A DNA stretch of 44,777 nt from Deltaproteobacteria bacterium UBA5205. Lineage in GTDB: Bacteria; Desulfobacterota; Syntrophorhabdia; Syntrophorhabdales; Syntrophorhabdaceae. The stretch spans positions 1 through 44,777 of the forward strand of contig DHVP01000030.1 of NCBI GenBank assembly GCA_002412715.1, in the 5' to 3' direction. The notes under the pieces were generated by a model, which was given only the letters and a program-made list of their open reading frames with translations, made no database searches and was not told the DNA's origin. Shown piece by piece: positions 1 through 9,834 of the stretch (the stretch's first letter is position 1; each line of letters opens with the position of its first letter). The position numbers were made by a program, and so were the translations under genes.

Positions 1-455
1 TGCTGCTCGCCGCCGGAGAGTTCGCCGGGCTTGTGGTTGCGCCTGTGAGTCAGTTCCACCGTCTCGAGGAAGGCCTGCGCTTTTGCCTGTGCCTGGGCAG
101 GCTTCACACGCCTGATGAGCAGCGGCATCATGATGTTCTCGATGACGCTGAAGTCCTGCAGCAGATGGTAGAACTGGAAGATAAAACCCACTTTTTCGTT
201 TCGGAAACGGCTCTCTTCGTCCTCACTCAGGGTCATGATATCCTGACCGTCGAAGAGGATTTTCCCTTCCGTGGGTTTATCAAGGGTTCCGACGATGTGG
301 AGGAATGTGCTCTTGCCAGCCCCGGAAGGTCCCATGATGGTGATAAATTCACCTCTATCGGCGGTAAAATCAACGCCCTTGAGGACGTCGATCACAACAT
401 CATCCTTTTGAAAGGACTTCTTCAACCCCGAAACGTCAATAAGGTGATCACTCAT
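1..455 (-). CDS. lolD: LolD-like lipoprotein-release ABC transporter ATPase (3' part outside window)
   Basis: Cytoplasmic ATPase that would power release of outer-membrane lipoproteins from the inner membrane together with LolC/E. The visible 151 residues contain a Walker A motif (GPSGAGKST, about residues 39-47), the Q-loop region (FIFQFYHLL) and, at the window edge, the start of the LSGGEQ signature; Walker B and the C-terminus are cut off. The ATG at 455 overlaps the last 8 bases of the permease gene, so the two are translationally coupled. LolD is one branch of the MacB/FtsE-like family. The lipoprotein role rests on the neighbouring LolC-type permease. Confidence 0.88.
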   Translation of the reverse strand, partial: MSDHLIDVSGLKKSFQKDDVVIDVLKGVDFTADRGEFITIMGPSGAGKSTFLHIVGTLDKPTEGKILFDGQDIMTLSEDEESRFRNEKVGFIFQFYHLLQDFSVIENIMMPLLIRRVKPAQAQAKAQAFLETVELTHRRNHKPGELSGGEQ

Positions 456-1647
456 AGCGCAGGGTCTCCACGGGGTCGATCTTGGCCGCCTTGTAAGAGG
501 GATAGATCGTTGCGAGGACGCATATCACCGTTGTGACAAGGGCGATGAGCGCCACATCGACGATGCTGATCTTAGCCGGCAAGGTCGTTATGTAGTAGAC
601 ATCCTCGGGAAGCCTTATAAGCTTGGTGCTCTTGATGATCCAGCAGAGGAAATAGCCCGTGAGGGAACCGAAAAGAGCGCCCACGACACCGATGGTGATG
701 CCTTCCATCATGAAAATCTTCATGATGCTTCGCTTTTTCGCTCCAATGGATTTCAATATGGCGATGTCCTTCTTCTTCTCCATGACGGTCATAATGAGGG
801 AACTGATGATGTTGAAGCTCGCCACCAGGATGATGAGGGCGAGAATGATGAACATGGCCAGTTTCTCGAGTTTAAGGGCGGAAAAGAGGTTGCGGTTCAT
901 CTCCATCCAGGTCCTTGCGAAATAGTCTCGTCCCAGGGCCTTGAGTATCGTCCATTTAAGATCACCCGCGCGATATTCATCGGTGAGTTTGATCTCGATG
1001 CCGGTGGGGCCGACGCCCATAGCCGACTCCACGTCGGCAAGGGACATGACGACAAGCGTATTATCGATCTCATACATCCCCGTTTCGAAGATGCCGCCAA
1101 CGCGCGCCCTGATTGTCTCCGGCATGGAGCCCATGGGCGAGAAGCCGCCGAAGGGCACCATGATCGTGAAGCTGTCGCCCACGAAAAGCCCCAGGTGTTT
1201 CGCCAGTTCCTTTCCGATGAGAACGCTGCCCTTTTTCTGCATGACGTCCACGGAACCTTCCTTCACAAGCTTTGAGAGGAATTTCGCATCTTTCGGGTCG
1301 ATTCCTTTTATCGCTACGCCTGAGAATTGTTTTCCGTTCTGCACCATGGCCTGAAAGGCCGTGAAGGGAAAGGCCTCTGAAACTCCGTCCACATTTTTGA
1401 CCTTTGCCACGATCTCCGCGGGGTTTCGTAGTTCGCCATTCACATCCATCACCAGGATGTGAGGGTTGATGCCGAGAATGCGTGCCCTGATCTCGTCCTG
1501 AAAACCGGTCATGACGGCAATGACCACGATAATGGCCATAACCCCGATGCCAATACCAACCACGGAGATCCACGTCGTGAAGGAGATAAACGCCTCCTTC
1601 CGCTTGGATCTCAAATACCGCAATCCTATTGTAGTTTCGTAATCCAT
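448..1647 (-). CDS. lolC: LolC/LolE-family lipoprotein-releasing permease
   Basis: Inner-membrane permease of 399 residues with the LolC/E/FtsX layout. There is one N-terminal membrane helix (about 22-50), then a large periplasmic domain of about 220 residues, then three helices near 265-290, 315-345 and 365-385. The N-terminal YLRSKRKEAFISFTTWIS stretch and the C-terminal YPSYKAAKIDPVETLRYE stretch are typical of the family. It precedes and overlaps lolD. A single permease gene is present here, so a LolF-like homodimer rather than a LolC+LolE heterodimer is possible. The 92-base gap to lysS holds no recognisable gene. Confidence 0.9.
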   Translation of the reverse strand: MDYETTIGLRYLRSKRKEAFISFTTWISVVGIGIGVMAIIVVIAVMTGFQDEIRARILGINPHILVMDVNGELRNPAEIVAKVKNVDGVSEAFPFTAFQAMVQNGKQFSGVAIKGIDPKDAKFLSKLVKEGSVDVMQKKGSVLIGKELAKHLGLFVGDSFTIMVPFGGFSPMGSMPETIRARVGGIFETGMYEIDNTLVVMSLADVESAMGVGPTGIEIKLTDEYRAGDLKWTILKALGRDYFARTWMEMNRNLFSALKLEKLAMFIILALIILVASFNIISSLIMTVMEKKKDIAILKSIGAKKRSIMKIFMMEGITIGVVGALFGSLTGYFLCWIIKSTKLIRLPEDVYYITTLPAKISIVDVALIALVTTVICVLATIYPSYKAAKIDPVETLRYE

Positions 1648-1739
1648 AAAATCGCTAATGTCTTACCACATGCCGGGTGGCCATGCAAGAAAAGCAGGAA
1701 GCGGACGGCGAGACACGAACGGGCACCGGGGCATGCTTC

Positions 1740-3203
1740 TTACGGTCGCAAGAGCGGAAAAAGTATGACTTCCCGTATCGAAGCGCTGTCGGTAAGGAGC
1801 ATGGTCAGCCTGTCTATACCGATGCCCTGGCCGGCGGTGGGAGGTAGACCGTACTCAAGTGCCGTGATGTAGTCGTCGTCGAGAGCGGCGCCTTCTTCTT
1901 TTTCTTTTATCTGGAGCTCGAAGCGCTGTCGCTGGTCTTCGGGGTCGTTGAGCTCGTTGAAGCCGTTGGCCAGTTCCATGCCCGATATGTAGAGCTCGAA
2001 GCGCTCCGTGATGTTGGGATTTTCGGCGTTGCGCTTTGCCAGCGGAGAGACCTCTATGGGGTAATGGGTGATGAACGTCGGCTGGATGAGCTTCTTTTCG
2101 CAGAGTTCCTCGAAGATCTTCGTGATGAGCTTGCCCCCGGATTCCTTGTCGGCCCCTTCGATCTCGAGGTCCTTCGCATAGGCGGCAAGCCGGGCGGGAT
2201 CGTTAAGGGCACTTAAGTCGAAATTACCGAACTCGGCCATCGCCTGGGCCATGGTGATCTTTCTCCAGGGCGGGGTAAAGTCTATCTGCTGCTCATTATA
2301 AGTAATGGTATAAGTGCCGAAGAGCTCCTTGACCAGTGATGAAACCATCTCCTCGGTGAGGGCCATGAGGTCCTCATAGGTGGCGTACGCCTGGTAGTAT
2401 TCGAGCATGGTGAACTCCGGGTTGTGGCGCACCGAGATGCCTTCGTTGCGAAAGTTGCGGTTGATCTCGAAGACACGTTCGAAACCACCGACCACGAGGC
2501 GTTTCAGATAGAGTTCCGGGGCGATGCGAAGAAAAAGGTCCATGCCCATGGCGTTGTGGTGGGTAACGAAGGGCTTTGCCGTTGCGCCGCCGGCGATGAC
2601 CTGCATCATCGGCGTCTCCACCTCGATGAAATCGCGCTCGACGAAATACCGCCTGATATAGTCGATGATCCTTGCCCGGGTGATGAAAACGTCACGGACC
2701 TTTTCGTTGACGATGAGATCCAGGTAGCGCTTGCGGTACCGCTCTTCCACGTCCTTGAGCCCGTGCCACTTCTCGGGCAGGGGGCGCAGCGACTTGGTGA
2801 GAAGCTTCATCGTATCGGCCAGCACGGTGAGCTCACCCGTTTTCGTCTTGAAGAGCTTGCCTTCAAGGCCCACGATGTCGCAGATATCGAACTTCTTGAA
2901 TATATCGTACGCCGGGCTTTTCAGGACATCCTTTCGGATGTATGCCTGCATTTTCCCTTTTCTGTCCTGTATGTGGATGAATGCGCTCTTGCCGAAATCC
3001 CGGAAGGCCATGATGCGCCCGGCGATGGCGACGCGTTCTTCGCTCTTGTCCAGATCTTCGTGGCTCAAGGCCCCGAACCGCTCTTCAACATCCTTTGTGG
3101 TGGCGTAAGGGCCGCGGTCCTGGGGATAGGTCTCGATCCCCTGCTCTCTTAAGCTTCTCTCTTTTTCTTTGCGTACGGCGTGGAGTTCGTTTATCGGTTC
3201 CAT
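1740..3203 (-). CDS. lysS: Lysyl-tRNA synthetase, class II
   Basis: Charges tRNA-Lys with lysine in the cytoplasm. The protein has 487 residues, the normal length for bacterial class II LysRS. An N-terminal OB-fold anticodon-binding domain (about 55-165) is followed by the class II catalytic core. Motif 2 is visible around FRNEGISVRHNPEF and motif 3 around GIGIDRLTML near the C-terminus. It lies 30 bases downstream of rimO and upstream of lolC on the same strand, so it is probably cotranscribed with them. lysS next to lolC/D is a common arrangement in this group of bacteria. Confidence 0.97.
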   Translation of the reverse strand: MEPINELHAVRKEKERSLREQGIETYPQDRGPYATTKDVEERFGALSHEDLDKSEERVAIAGRIMAFRDFGKSAFIHIQDRKGKMQAYIRKDVLKSPAYDIFKKFDICDIVGLEGKLFKTKTGELTVLADTMKLLTKSLRPLPEKWHGLKDVEERYRKRYLDLIVNEKVRDVFITRARIIDYIRRYFVERDFIEVETPMMQVIAGGATAKPFVTHHNAMGMDLFLRIAPELYLKRLVVGGFERVFEINRNFRNEGISVRHNPEFTMLEYYQAYATYEDLMALTEEMVSSLVKELFGTYTITYNEQQIDFTPPWRKITMAQAMAEFGNFDLSALNDPARLAAYAKDLEIEGADKESGGKLITKIFEELCEKKLIQPTFITHYPIEVSPLAKRNAENPNITERFELYISGMELANGFNELNDPEDQRQRFELQIKEKEEGAALDDDYITALEYGLPPTAGQGIGIDRLTMLLTDSASIREVILFPLLRP

Positions 3204-3233
3204 CTCTTCCTCAATATAGTTGGCGATATATTT

Positions 3234-4499
3234 CTATACTTCCACAACGACATCATAATCAAGTGTTTTCACGACCTTCCCTTCGCATATGTCCCCTGTC
3301 CGGCACTCGCCGTTAAGGAATGCGATCCCGTCGATATCGGGAGCCTGCGTGAGCATGCGCCCTGCCTTCGGGCTCGCTTCGGTATCCTCGACGATGACCT
3401 TGACGGTCTTGCCGAGAAGACGGGTGAGGCGGGTGCGCGATATCTCCTTCTGCGCCTCCATGAGCCGGTTATACCGGTCGCGCTTTATCGACTTTTTGGT
3501 CTGTCCTTTGAGCTTGTATGCCACGGTGCCTTCCTCCCGCGCATACATGAAGGCCCCAAGCATGTCGAACTGATGCCGGTGCACAAATGAAAGGAGGGCA
3601 TCGAATTCCTCGTCCGTCTCCGTCGGGAATCCGACTATGATCGATGTCCGAAGGACAGCCTCGGGCATGCGCCGTCTCATCATCGAGAGAGACTCTTCCA
3701 GGTAGGCCTTCGTGTGCCCCCTGCCCATGAGAGTGAGGATGCGGTCTTCGGAATGCTGGATGGGGATATCGAGATAGGGGATGATCCGCGCATCGCTGCC
3801 CATGAGCTTGATGAGCTTTTCCGTCACTCCTTTCGGGTGCATATAGAGGAGCCTCACGTGGTAGTCGCCCTTTTGCCTTAGCAGTGAACCGATAAGGCCG
3901 ACGAGCCCCTCTTCATCACCCCTGTCCTTTCCATAGGCGGTGATGTCCTGGCCGATGACGTTGATCTCCGGGTAGCCCTCGCTCAGAAGCCAGCGGAACT
4001 CTTCCAGAATGTCATCCCGGGTCCTGCTCGTCAGGCCCCCGCGGATGGCCGGTATGGTGCAGTAATGGCAGCGGTTGTCGCAGCCTTCCTGTATCTTGAG
4101 ATACGCGGTCGGCGGTTTTGTCAGGACCTGCCGGGGAAACGTTTCCGCGAAGGTGCCCTCCCGGTGGTAATAACCCCGGGTCCCGATAATGCGGTCGATC
4201 TCATTGTAATAAGCCCTTCCCACAAAGGCCCCGACCTCGGGCAGGAGCTTCGGCAGATCTTCGCGGTAGCGCTCGACAAGACACCCCGTTACGACGACCC
4301 GTTTCCCTTCATCTTTGGCCGCCTCCAGGATGGTCTCGATGGACTCGCGGGCCGCCTCGGCGATGAAGGCGCAGGTGTTGATGATGATCGTGTCACCGTC
4401 ATCGCCCAGCGTGTGCCCCGCCGCGCAGAGCTTCCCCGTTAAATATTCCGATTCGACAAGGTTCTTGGGACACCCCAGGCTCACAACCCTAAATCTCAT
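3234..4499 (-). CDS. rimO: Ribosomal protein S12 methylthiotransferase RimO
   Basis: Radical SAM enzyme that adds a methylthio group to an aspartate of ribosomal protein S12. The predicted 421 residues open with MRFRVVSLGCPKNLVESE, the UPF0004 domain carrying cysteines for the auxiliary cluster. The radical SAM CX3CX2C motif follows (CDNRCHYC), and a TRAM domain ends the protein. The ATG at 4499 is preferred over an upstream in-frame start at 4586 because family proteins begin at this SLGCPKN region. The start overlaps the end of the upstream DUF2400 gene by 11 bases, indicating translational coupling. Confidence 0.95.
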   Translation of the reverse strand: MRFRVVSLGCPKNLVESEYLTGKLCAAGHTLGDDGDTIIINTCAFIAEAARESIETILEAAKDEGKRVVVTGCLVERYREDLPKLLPEVGAFVGRAYYNEIDRIIGTRGYYHREGTFAETFPRQVLTKPPTAYLKIQEGCDNRCHYCTIPAIRGGLTSRTRDDILEEFRWLLSEGYPEINVIGQDITAYGKDRGDEEGLVGLIGSLLRQKGDYHVRLLYMHPKGVTEKLIKLMGSDARIIPYLDIPIQHSEDRILTLMGRGHTKAYLEESLSMMRRRMPEAVLRTSIIVGFPTETDEEFDALLSFVHRHQFDMLGAFMYAREEGTVAYKLKGQTKKSIKRDRYNRLMEAQKEISRTRLTRLLGKTVKVIVEDTEASPKAGRMLTQAPDIDGIAFLNGECRTGDICEGKVVKTLDYDVVVEV

Positions 4500-5226
4500 A
4501 GACGGCACATGTCTCCCTGCATCTCTTCGTTCGCTTCCCCGTGCACCCCGCACCAATGCCGACACCGTGACAGAGAAAGAAATCATACTTCAGCGGATCG
4601 GCGGGGCAGTAGTTCTTCAGCGCCTCGGTGACCTCCCGCGCCGCGCGGTACGAGGGTGTCTTCTGCGTGATCCAGCCGACACATCTTCCTACCTTATATA
4701 TATGGGTATCGAGAGGCATCGTCAGGTCCGCGGGGTCGATGAAATCCCAGATACCGATATCGATCTCGTCCTTTCTCGCCATCCACCTCAGGTACATATT
4801 CCAGCGTTTCTGCGCGCCTGTCGGCGATGGCGCGGGAAAAAAGAAGGTGAGCCTGTCGTCGCCGCTCAAATATCGCTCGCGGATGCGCCAGATCGCCCGG
4901 CGGGTGTCGCCTTCGTAAAAGGAACGGAACATCGATCCAAGCGTGCCGTGGTCGCCGACTATTTTGCGAAGCACCTCAAAGAGGAGAACAAGGTCGTCTT
5001 CCTTCTGAAACCGGTAGTAGAACCCCTTCAAGCCTTCCCATGAGCCGGCCTCGATGAAGCGCTGCGGGCCGTCTTCCATCAGGCTAAAGAGCCTGTCCAG
5101 GAAATTCATGAAGACCTCGATCTTCCCGTAAGCGAACTGAGCGGCAATGAACCCCGCGATTTCACGGTCGCCGTCGGAGCGCCACCGGTGAACGAACGAA
5201 ACGGGGTCGCTGCGCACACGGCTCAA
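4489..5226 (-). CDS. DUF2400 (TIGR02757-type) protein
   Basis: A conserved protein of unknown function related to the DUF2400 family; recognised by SDPVSFVHR, DREIAGFIAAQFAYG, PLDTHIYKVGR and the C-terminal cysteine cluster CxGKRTKRCRETC. The C-terminal pattern recalls helix-hairpin-helix DNA glycosylases with an iron-sulfur cluster, but no activity is claimed. The start is uncertain: the TTG at 5226 gives 245 residues, yet the 17 codons before it (to a stop at 5280) also read like family sequence (LDDIYEKEKSTL) and contain no ATG or GTG. It is the first gene of the rimO-lysS-lolCD operon. Confidence 0.8.
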   Translation of the reverse strand: MSRVRSDPVSFVHRWRSDGDREIAGFIAAQFAYGKIEVFMNFLDRLFSLMEDGPQRFIEAGSWEGLKGFYYRFQKEDDLVLLFEVLRKIVGDHGTLGSMFRSFYEGDTRRAIWRIRERYLSGDDRLTFFFPAPSPTGAQKRWNMYLRWMARKDEIDIGIWDFIDPADLTMPLDTHIYKVGRCVGWITQKTPSYRAAREVTEALKNYCPADPLKYDFFLCHGVGIGAGCTGKRTKRCRETCAVYEI

Positions 5227-5377
5227 AAGAGTACTCTTCTCTTTTTCGTAGATATCGTCGAGATGAACTACCTGAGATCACCTTCCTGCAAGATGCCCCG
5301 TCATCGGAGGCCTAATCTGTGAACAATGTACACCAAAAGCCGGTGGTTTATCAAATTGACCCGGGAAGGAGGCCGGT

Positions 5378-5406
5378 TTGACATTTCAGCATTCAAGAGA
5401 TAGTAT
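5378..5406 (+). promoter_or_regulatory. Sigma-70 type promoter for the PAS-LuxR gene
   Basis: A perfect -35 box TTGACA (5378-5383) is followed after exactly 17 bases by TAGTAT (5401-5406), which matches the -10 consensus at four of six positions. The predicted start near 5413 gives a leader of about 40 bases before the ATG at 5452. Confidence 0.6.
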
Positions 5407-5451
5407 TGTCGTGGAATGTTTCCGCTTCATTTATAATTACAGGAAGATCGA

Positions 5452-7224
5452 ATGGATACATCCAACCCGAATCAGGAACTGCGCGAAGAGATATCTGCCT
5501 TAAAACTACACATCCGGGATCTGCAACGATCGGAATTAGACAGGGAGCAGAGACTCCGCAATGTGACCAACAATCTGTCCAATGCCGTGGTCTATCAGAT
5601 TACCGGTCTGCCTGACGGCAGCCGGCGCTTCACCTATGTCAGCCGCTCGGTGGAGCGGCTGAACGAAGTCACAGTGGAGGAGGTTATGGCCGATGCCGGC
5701 GTGATATACCGGCAGGTGTTGCCCGAATACCGGGCAATTGTGACCGAGCGCGAGGAAGAGGCCTTGAAAAACCTGACCACCCTGCGGGTGGAGGTCTTAA
5801 GCAGGTTGCCGAGCGGTAGCTTTCGTTGGTTCGAATATACCTCCACCCCGCGCCGGCAGGCGGATGGCCTTCTGGTCTGGGACGGAGTTGAGGTGGACAT
5901 AACCGCGCGCAAGCACGCGGAGGAAGCGCTTCAGGAGAGCGAAAACCGGTTTCGGCGACTGGCGGAAAACGCACCCGATCTCGTATACCGCATGTCTTTG
6001 CCCGATGGCAAATATGAATACGTGAGTCCGTCTTCTTTGCAGATAACGGGTTTCACGCCCGAGGAACACTATAACGGCACCGTGGGTGCGGAAAGAACGG
6101 TTCACCCGGATTGTGCCGGGTATTTCGAAGAGCAATGGGAAAGTCTCTTGAAGGGCGAAATGCCGTCGACGTATGAATACAAGATCATCCACAAAAACGG
6201 CGGGGAAAGATGGCTGCATCAGAGAAACGTCCTGATTCGAGACAAAAAGGGATCACCCGTCGCGATCGAAGGAATCGTCACCGATATCACCGACCGCAAA
6301 AGAATGGAAGAAGAGCTGAGAATGCACCGTGACCATCTCGGCACACTGGTGGCAGAGCGTACCGACCAGATCCGCCAGGAGGTTGTAAGAAGGAAGGAGA
6401 AGGAAGAGCAGTACCTTGCCCTTGTGGAATCCATAAGAGGGTGGGTGTGGGAGGCAAACGCTGATCTTGTGCATACTTACGCAAGTTCCGGAATGCAGGA
6501 AATCCTAGGATACGGGCTGGAGGAATTCATAGGCAAGAGCCCTGTCGATTTTATGCCTGCCGGGGAAATAGAGAGATTGAAGCCACTTATAAGAAAGACT
6601 ATTTGTCAAAAACACTCATTCATATCACTTCACCACACAGCCCTTCACAAGAAGGGGCATCCCGTCTTCGTCGAAGTAAACGGAGTTCCGTTCTTCGATC
6701 AGAAAGGCAAACTTTTGGGCTATCGCGGGAGTTGTCACGACATCACGGAACAGAAACGAACGATGGACGCTTTAAAAGAACGGGAAGAGGAACTGACGGT
6801 CAAGTCAAAAACCCTTGAGGAGGTCAATGCAGCCCTCAGGGTATTATTGAAGCAAAGAGAAGAAGACAGGGAAGATCTGGAACAACAATTCGTATCGAAT
6901 ATGAGGGAGATGATCCTGCCCTACATCCTCAAAGCAAAGAAAGGTCAACCGGACCGCGCGCACAAAACCTATCTCGAGATCGCTGTAACGAACCTCAACG
7001 AGATAATATCGCCCTTTCTGAACACGATGAGGCAGTTGAACTTTACCCCCAGAGAGATCGAGGTGGCATCACTCGTAAAAGATGGCAGGACAACCAAGGA
7101 GATAGCGGAGCTCATGGGTGTAGCGCCAAGCGCTATCGATTCCCACAGGAACAACATAAGAATCAAGGTCGGCCTCAACAAAAAGAAGATCAATCTTCGC
7201 TCATACCTCCTGTCGCTCAAATAA
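5452..7224 (+). CDS. Triple-PAS transcriptional regulator with LuxR-type HTH
   Basis: A 590-residue cytoplasmic one-component regulator. A short N-terminal coiled coil (8-35) precedes three PAS/PAC modules at roughly 40-155, 165-285 and 320-435; the PAC ends are recognisable as VDITARKHAEEAL, VTDITDRKRMEEEL and CHDITEQKRT. A long coiled coil (435-480) leads into a LuxR/GerE helix-turn-helix (about 530-585; FTPREIEVASLVKDGRTTKEIA). No membrane segment, receiver or kinase domain is present, so an internal cue, ligand or redox state is probably sensed. The ATG follows an AGGAAG ribosome-binding site. Its targets cannot be told from the sequence. Confidence 0.9.
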   Translation: MDTSNPNQELREEISALKLHIRDLQRSELDREQRLRNVTNNLSNAVVYQITGLPDGSRRFTYVSRSVERLNEVTVEEVMADAGVIYRQVLPEYRAIVTEREEEALKNLTTLRVEVLSRLPSGSFRWFEYTSTPRRQADGLLVWDGVEVDITARKHAEEALQESENRFRRLAENAPDLVYRMSLPDGKYEYVSPSSLQITGFTPEEHYNGTVGAERTVHPDCAGYFEEQWESLLKGEMPSTYEYKIIHKNGGERWLHQRNVLIRDKKGSPVAIEGIVTDITDRKRMEEELRMHRDHLGTLVAERTDQIRQEVVRRKEKEEQYLALVESIRGWVWEANADLVHTYASSGMQEILGYGLEEFIGKSPVDFMPAGEIERLKPLIRKTICQKHSFISLHHTALHKKGHPVFVEVNGVPFFDQKGKLLGYRGSCHDITEQKRTMDALKEREEELTVKSKTLEEVNAALRVLLKQREEDREDLEQQFVSNMREMILPYILKAKKGQPDRAHKTYLEIAVTNLNEIISPFLNTMRQLNFTPREIEVASLVKDGRTTKEIAELMGVAPSAIDSHRNNIRIKVGLNKKKINLRSYLLSLK

Positions 7225-7338
7225 TATGGTAACTTTACCCATACTACCACCAGATTAAATCGGCAGTATATTCCTCTTTGTTTCGTGTTACCATAGCAGT
7301 TGCATGGCATTCCAGTTAAAGCACAAGGGGGAGATGGC

Positions 7339-7503
7339 ATGACCAGGAAAAAATGTCCTCACTGCGGAAAAGAAGTGAACATCATCCCTTTCGGGAGTCG
7401 GTACATTGCGGTCTGCTGCAATCAGATCGTCTATGTCGGGCAGGAACCCCCACAGTATGATGAGAAGGAAATCGCAGACAAAGACCGTGTCAAGCCGGCC
7501 TGA
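7339..7503 (+). CDS. Small zinc-ribbon-like protein
   Basis: A 54-residue protein beginning MTRKKCPHCGKEV, with one CxxC pair (C6, C9) and a CC pair about 20 residues later. This is the pattern of a small rubredoxin-like or zinc-ribbon knuckle. The start at 7339 is chosen because an AAGGGGGAG ribosome-binding site sits six bases upstream; the in-frame start at 7300 has none. The C-terminal half is polar. Function unknown; it could be a metal-binding accessory protein. Confidence 0.7.
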   Translation: MTRKKCPHCGKEVNIIPFGSRYIAVCCNQIVYVGQEPPQYDEKEIADKDRVKPA

Positions 7504-7685
7504 CGGCAAGGCACCGGATCCAGGCCCTTCGCACACTCACTTTTCGATCACGATCCTCCCGGGAGAAACATCAGATCGGTCTCGCGGGCTTTTGACATTC
7601 CACGGAAGTCTGGACAAAGACCTGCCTTGTGTACTTTAATATCGCGTCTAAACAGACCACACAAGAAGATCCCCCGGAGGAAAGG

Positions 7686-9650
7686 TTGTCAGAAGACGTG
7701 TCTCGCATTACCCAGAACCTCAAAACACAGCTCAACCCCTCGCAGTATGAGGCGGTCTCAACCACGGAAGGCCCCGTCCTCGTCATCGCGGGCGCAGGCA
7801 GCGGCAAGACCCGGGTCATAGAATATCGATCGCTCTATCTTGTTCAGAGGGACATCGACCCGGAATCCATCCTGCTTCTCACGTTCACCCGCCGGTCCGC
7901 CCAGGAGATGATCGAACGGGCCTCCCGGAACGATCCGCGCTGCTCGAAGATAGACGGCGGGACCTTTCACTCCTTTGCAAGCAGGGTCCTTCGGACCTAC
8001 AGCAATAACCTCGGTCTGTCGAACTCATTTACTATATATGACGAGGGGGACGCAGAGGAGGCGATCCGCCGCTGCTGCAACAAAATGGGATACGACCAGG
8101 ACAAGGAATTCCCCAAAAAGAATGAGCTGAAGAACGTCTTCAGCCTCTGCATCAACAAGGAGATGGACGTCGGCGACGCAGTCCTGAAAACATACGTGGA
8201 CTACGAGGACCGGCTCGGGGAGATAAGGACGGTACAGAAGGAATATGCCGAATACAAACTCAGGAACAACTGTGTCGATTATGACGACCTCCTGGTCTAT
8301 CTCAGGGTCGTCCTCGGGATAGACGAGGTAAGACAGAGACTCTCGTCACGGTACCGGTACATCATGGTCGATGAATTCCAGGACACGAACGGCGTCCAGG
8401 CGGATATCGTCCGACTCCTGTCGGCAAAGCACAAAAACCTGATGGTGGTGGGTGACGACGCGCAGAGCATCTACGGTTTCCGGGGCGCCAATCATATGAA
8501 CATCCTCCGATTCCCCGGCGATTTCCCGGGCTGCAAGGTGATCATGCTTGAGGAAAACTACCGCAGCACCCAATCCATCCTCGATGTCGGCAACGCCATC
8601 CTCAATACCATGTCTCACAAGTTCGAAAAACGACTCGTTTCCGCCACCGGTACGATCGGCGAAAAACCCGTCGTCTCGCGCTTCGATGATGTCTACGAAG
8701 AGGCCGCCTGGGTGGCGCGCAAGGTCCATGCCTTCACGAAAACAGGATTCCCCGTGAGAGAAATAGCCGTCCTCTTCAGGACCGCTTTCACCTCGATGGC
8801 GCTCCAGGCTGAACTGATAAAAAGAGGTATTCGCTTCAAACTCTTCGGGGGCCGCAAATTTTACGAGATGGCCAACGTCCGCGATGTCATCTCCTACTTG
8901 AGGCTGGTAGCCAACCCCGCCGACGAACTGGCGTGGCACCGGGTTCTTTTGCTCCTTCCCGGCATCGGCGCCCGAACCGTAGAAAGACTACTCGAAATGA
9001 TCACCCACTACAACAGTCTCGCCGAAATCATCGAAAAGGTTTTTACGCCGCTGTGCACGGGCCAAAAAAACTCCGACGTATTCGTCTCCTTCAAAAAACT
9101 TCTCAATGCCATCTCTCTCCCGTCTATGGCGCCGTCCCGCCAGGTCGACCTGGTCATGGAACACTACGGCCCCATAATGGAAGCCAAATACAAAAAGGAG
9201 CCGTCGAGGGTAAAAGAGCTCACCATGCTCGGCCAGATGGCCCGCAGATACACGAACCTTAAGGATTTCCTCGCCGACGTGTCTGTTGACCCCGACAAGG
9301 ACACAAAGGACGACGGCGCTGAATTCCTCACCCTATCCACGGTCCATTCGGCAAAGGGCCTCGAATGGGGGAGGGTCTTCCTTATCGGCCTCGTTGACGG
9401 CGTGTTCCCCTCGAGAAGGTCCTTTGACGATGGCGATGGCGGCGACATGGAAGAAGAAAAAAGGCTGCTCTACGTGGCAGTCACACGGGCAAAGGAAGAA
9501 TTGTTCCTGAGCTTCTCCATCAAAAAGGCCGCCAACGAACGATCCCGGGGAAAACTGTGCAGGTTTCTCGATACCCCTCGCGTACAAAAAACGATTGAAG
9601 CAAGGGCGGTCAAGGCCCCGGGTAAAACGGGATACGGGCGGACAAGGTAA
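7686..9650 (+). CDS. UvrD/Rep/PcrA-family superfamily 1A DNA helicase
   Basis: ATP-dependent 3'-5' DNA helicase for repair or replication restart. All SF1A motifs are visible: Walker A (AGAGSGKT), motif Ia (LLTFTRRSAQEM), motif II (VDEFQDTN), motif III (VVGDDAQSIYGFRGA), motif IV (ENYRSTQ), motif V (STVHSAKGLEW) and motif VI (LLYVAVTRAKEEL). The TTG at 7686 is preferred (654 residues) because GGAGG lies five bases upstream; a GTG at 7629 would add 19 residues but has no ribosome-binding site. It is shorter than E. coli UvrD (about 720), mainly at the C-terminus, so assignment to UvrD, PcrA or Rep is left open. Confidence 0.93.
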   Translation: MSEDVSRITQNLKTQLNPSQYEAVSTTEGPVLVIAGAGSGKTRVIEYRSLYLVQRDIDPESILLLTFTRRSAQEMIERASRNDPRCSKIDGGTFHSFASRVLRTYSNNLGLSNSFTIYDEGDAEEAIRRCCNKMGYDQDKEFPKKNELKNVFSLCINKEMDVGDAVLKTYVDYEDRLGEIRTVQKEYAEYKLRNNCVDYDDLLVYLRVVLGIDEVRQRLSSRYRYIMVDEFQDTNGVQADIVRLLSAKHKNLMVVGDDAQSIYGFRGANHMNILRFPGDFPGCKVIMLEENYRSTQSILDVGNAILNTMSHKFEKRLVSATGTIGEKPVVSRFDDVYEEAAWVARKVHAFTKTGFPVREIAVLFRTAFTSMALQAELIKRGIRFKLFGGRKFYEMANVRDVISYLRLVANPADELAWHRVLLLLPGIGARTVERLLEMITHYNSLAEIIEKVFTPLCTGQKNSDVFVSFKKLLNAISLPSMAPSRQVDLVMEHYGPIMEAKYKKEPSRVKELTMLGQMARRYTNLKDFLADVSVDPDKDTKDDGAEFLTLSTVHSAKGLEWGRVFLIGLVDGVFPSRRSFDDGDGGDMEEEKRLLYVAVTRAKEELFLSFSIKKAANERSRGKLCRFLDTPRVQKTIEARAVKAPGKTGYGRTR

Positions 9651-9834
9651 AAACTGCCATCGGTCTTCCGGGAAATGCGGCTATTTATTGCGCACTCATT
9701 TGCCGGGACATGCAATTTAATGCTGATAAACGCGTCTTTTTCCTCGCCTCAAAAGTAATATACGGTGGTCGACAAACAACGAATTCCAGAATGGCTATCC
9801 CGTGCTGGATATTGGACTGATGAGGAGGAAGATC

